A stretch of DNA of 42,364 nt from Symbiodinium natans (lineage: Eukaryota; Sar; Dinophyceae; Suessiales; Symbiodiniaceae): contig CAJNDS010000094.1 of assembly GCA_905221605.1 (NCBI GenBank), forward strand, positions 126,001-168,364, read 5' to 3'. The position numbers and the translations under genes were made by a program. Numbering within the stretch: position 1 is the first letter of the stretch; each line of letters starts with the position of its first letter. Shown piece by piece: positions 40,251-42,364 of this stretch. The notes beneath the pieces are model-generated. The model had not been told where the DNA came from and searched no databases. It saw nothing but the letters and a program-made list of their open reading frames with translations.

Positions 40251-40379
40251 CAGGGCAGCGTACGGCGTGCCTTCGTGGAGGCATTGGAAAAAGGTAGTGG
40301 GCACTTTGCTGCTGCACTTTGTTTGCAAGGCATAGATGCAAGCCTGAACGAATGTTTTTCGCCAGGGCCTTGCAGACAG

Positions 40380-40720
40380 GATACACTTCTCGGCTGGCGT
40401 CCCTAAGAGAAGAGGCTAAGAGGGTTCCAGGGCCTTCCAGGCCCTCATCACAGTCCGAAATCAGGGCTGGCGCCCCTAAACGTTCTGCAGGGCCGGCCAG
40501 GGCGGGTGGGCCCCTAAGGGCCTTTTCCAGGGCCTCTTGCGGGTCACAGAATTTGCAGACATAATATTTTGCGGAGGACAGGGGAGTAAGGGGGGGCTGG
40601 CGTCCCTAAGAGGGTTCCAGGTGCAGGGCCTCGTGGCTTGCAAGCGTTGTCACAGTACTTGGGACAGACTATTTTCCCGCGAGGGAGGCTGGCGTCCCTA
40701 AGCAGGCCCTAGGGCCTCCT
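40380..40720. repeat. Degenerate repeats of GCTGGCGTCCCTAAG
   Basis: The motif recurs near 40393, 40468, 40597 and 40687. Each is followed by AGAGGGTTCCAGGGCC-like sequence and GGCC/CCTC palindromic bits. Confidence 0.75.
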
Positions 40721-40973
40721 CCAGAATCCTAGTTGAAAAAGTATGAGAACTGATAGGCAAATGGGAATCCTTTTTATGTAGCACTAATCAAATATTATTC
40801 AACTTGCACGGCGGCTTTTAAATATGTTCTAACTGCACCCGTCTGGCCCGCGCCCTCCGCGCCAAACATATTCTAACTGCACCCCCCTCGTTTTTCAGTA
40901 TTCTGACTGCAAGGTCGCCACTTTCAACAAAAGTCGGACAGCCAGCAGCTTCCCCCATCTATTGTTTTCCAAG

Positions 40974-41826
40974 GAGGGCATTTCCAACGAGTGGAAGCAT
41001 CATGTCGTCATCCCATACGTCTTCGACAAAGGGTTGGATAGTGCCCGGAAGGAGTTGTTCCGTGCCGTCGCCTGGCCATGTTCACACCAGACGATGTGCC
41101 AGCACACCAGAACCTCCTGTGATGGGTTTTGGGCACCAAGGCTTGTCGAAGGTATATGTCCAAGACATGCATTGTTTTCATGGAGCACATGGAGCCGCCC
41201 AACCAAACACATGCCACTGTCGGGGTGGATGACTACACGTCATGCCGCTCGGCACGTGTTGTGCATGCTTTGTTGTGTGGATGTGTGTGAACCCAAACCT
41301 GCTTCTCCACGAACGTACTGTTGCCCCGGCTTGAGGTTACAGCGCTTTTGTTGGAGCCTCGGAGAACTCTAGGTTGAACCTCGGCAACTTGTCGGCAGAC
41401 CCATTCTTACTTACAGCACAAGACAGCTTCGCAAGCTGCGTGTACTCGTCGATGCAGAATTTTCATCCATGGAACCCAGGTTGGTGCAGCACCATCCGCG
41501 AACTTGGATCAGTAATGCACGAGCTGGGGCACTTACTGGGTCGTTGCCTTTGTTGTCCCCAGCTTGCGTTGACAATCTTGGGATTTTGATGTCCGAGCTT
41601 GGGCTGGCTTGGGCTGGCCAAGGTATGGAGCATGAACAGAAGCGCCCGGACTCGCAAAAAAGATATTTTGGCAAGGGCCCTTACCTTGTGACCTGGCATT
41701 CGAATGGCAAGTTCTGTTCCACATTGCAAGGACATGTGGCCACGTCGCGTTTGTGAGGTCATGAAGTGGGAGAACGTTGCCCCTGGCTGGGAATACCAAT
41801 GGGAAGTCGATCCGACGCTTGCTGCA
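40974..41826 (+). CDS. Astacin-type (M12A) zinc metallopeptidase, partial gene with introns
   Basis: Exon pieces match an astacin catalytic domain in order. First, EWKHHVVIPYVFDKGLDSA (40974 to about 41074; preceded by AG, followed by GC). Then PGWCSTIRELGSVMHELGHLLG (starting before 41480, ending 41539). Then G-MEHEQKRPDS (from 41623 to about 41690) and WENVAPGWEYQW (about 41769-41826). The intron 41540-41622 is 83 bases, starts GT and ends AG; removing it completes HELGH-x2-G-x2-HEQ-x-R, the zinc ligands and astacin signature. The segment with the TC-x-F part between 41075 and 41450, and the Met-turn exon, are not identified; the latter probably lies past the window. Function would be secreted or surface proteolysis. 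No signal peptide is seen because the 5' exons are missing. Confidence 0.7.
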
Positions 41827-42025
41827 AAGATAAGCTTGCAGCATACGGCCAGGTTCAAAGTAGAGTTTAGCTTTCAGAAGGACCTTACCCCTTCAGCAGA
41901 AGCGCGGGCCTTGAAGAGCAGAGGGACTGCGAGATGTGTGGGACTTCGCCGACGGGGTAACGTCCAAGACGCGATGGCAAAAGAGATGCAGAGCTGGTGG
42001 CAGAAGGGCTCCGCTACTGAGCGCA

Positions 42026-42039
42026 GGGGGGGGGGGGGG
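42026..42039. repeat. G homopolymer tract
   Basis: Run of about 14 G. Predicted coding frames across it are unreliable. Confidence 0.85.
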
Positions 42040-42364
42040 CTGACTGTTTGTCGCTTTGCTCGGGTCCCCTTCGTGGTACAAGGGCTCGTTCATGTGTTGC
42101 TGCACTTGGTGTTGGACCCCAGCCTGCTTTTGTGCCGCACAGACATAGACAGCCATCGGGATAACAACTTGAGGCTTCTGCCGCACAAGTGCGAGCATCA
42201 AGGGGCCGCAACAGAATTCCAACTACATGTTTTTGGAATTACCGAAACGCTTCCGACTAACAGGAAAGCAAGATACCGGGAATTAAGATGAAAGCAAGAT
42301 ACTGGGGAACTAGTTGCCGGAGGCCGAACCTTTTGGCATGCTTGTTCTGAAGGAAGGCGTACAC

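Overview
This window looks like nuclear DNA of a dinoflagellate, probably Symbiodiniaceae-like. Four things point there: a near-complete copy of the 3' part of the dinoflagellate trans-spliced leader inside an LTR, plant/alveolate-type CCCTAAA arrays, abundant degenerate LINE pieces, and almost no compact genes. No prokaryotic operons, rRNA, tRNA or CRISPR were seen.

Layout. Positions 1-3170 are sparse, with one weak minus-strand exon candidate. From about 3.2 to 7.2 kb lie tandem and degenerate repeats ending in a TATATG tract. Positions 7203-23891 are one GC-rich LTR retrotransposon of 16,689 bp, inserted in the TATATG tract with identical-looking 294-bp LTRs and a GCAT target duplication. 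From 24.9 to 31.25 kb a second, rearranged copy of the 3.5-7.2 plus 23.9-24.8 kb flanks occurs without the element, so it is an empty-site paralogue. From 33.9 to 38.8 kb there are at least three decayed LINE fragments. From 40.97 kb to the window edge there are exons of an astacin-type zinc metallopeptidase, with one GT-AG intron that splits the zinc motif.

The element. The leader holds a tRNA-Pro-like primer site. The long reading frames then encode: gag with two CCCH fingers; a retropepsin; a Ty3-type RT thumb plus RNase H; an unknown region with a zinc ribbon; an HHCC/DD35E integrase; a Rossmann-like tail; and only after that the RT fingers/palm with YVDD. The reverse transcriptase therefore appears split and permuted around RNase H and integrase. 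After a 0.6-kb spacer a second ORF begins at ATG 18185. It carries a Tpt1/KptA-like RNA 2'-phosphotransferase domain, a coiled and acidic region, C2H2 and RanBP2-like fingers, a membrane-like helix, a SWIM finger and a PLD-type HKD nuclease domain. The frames are joined by apparent +1 shifts.

The most novel signal is a family of about 36 short hairpins with one bulged G, scattered through the LTRs, leader, coding regions and 3' UTR. Their inner arms vary in sequence but stay complementary. Together with the permuted pol and the RNA-end-processing domains, this makes the element the most likely undescribed system here.
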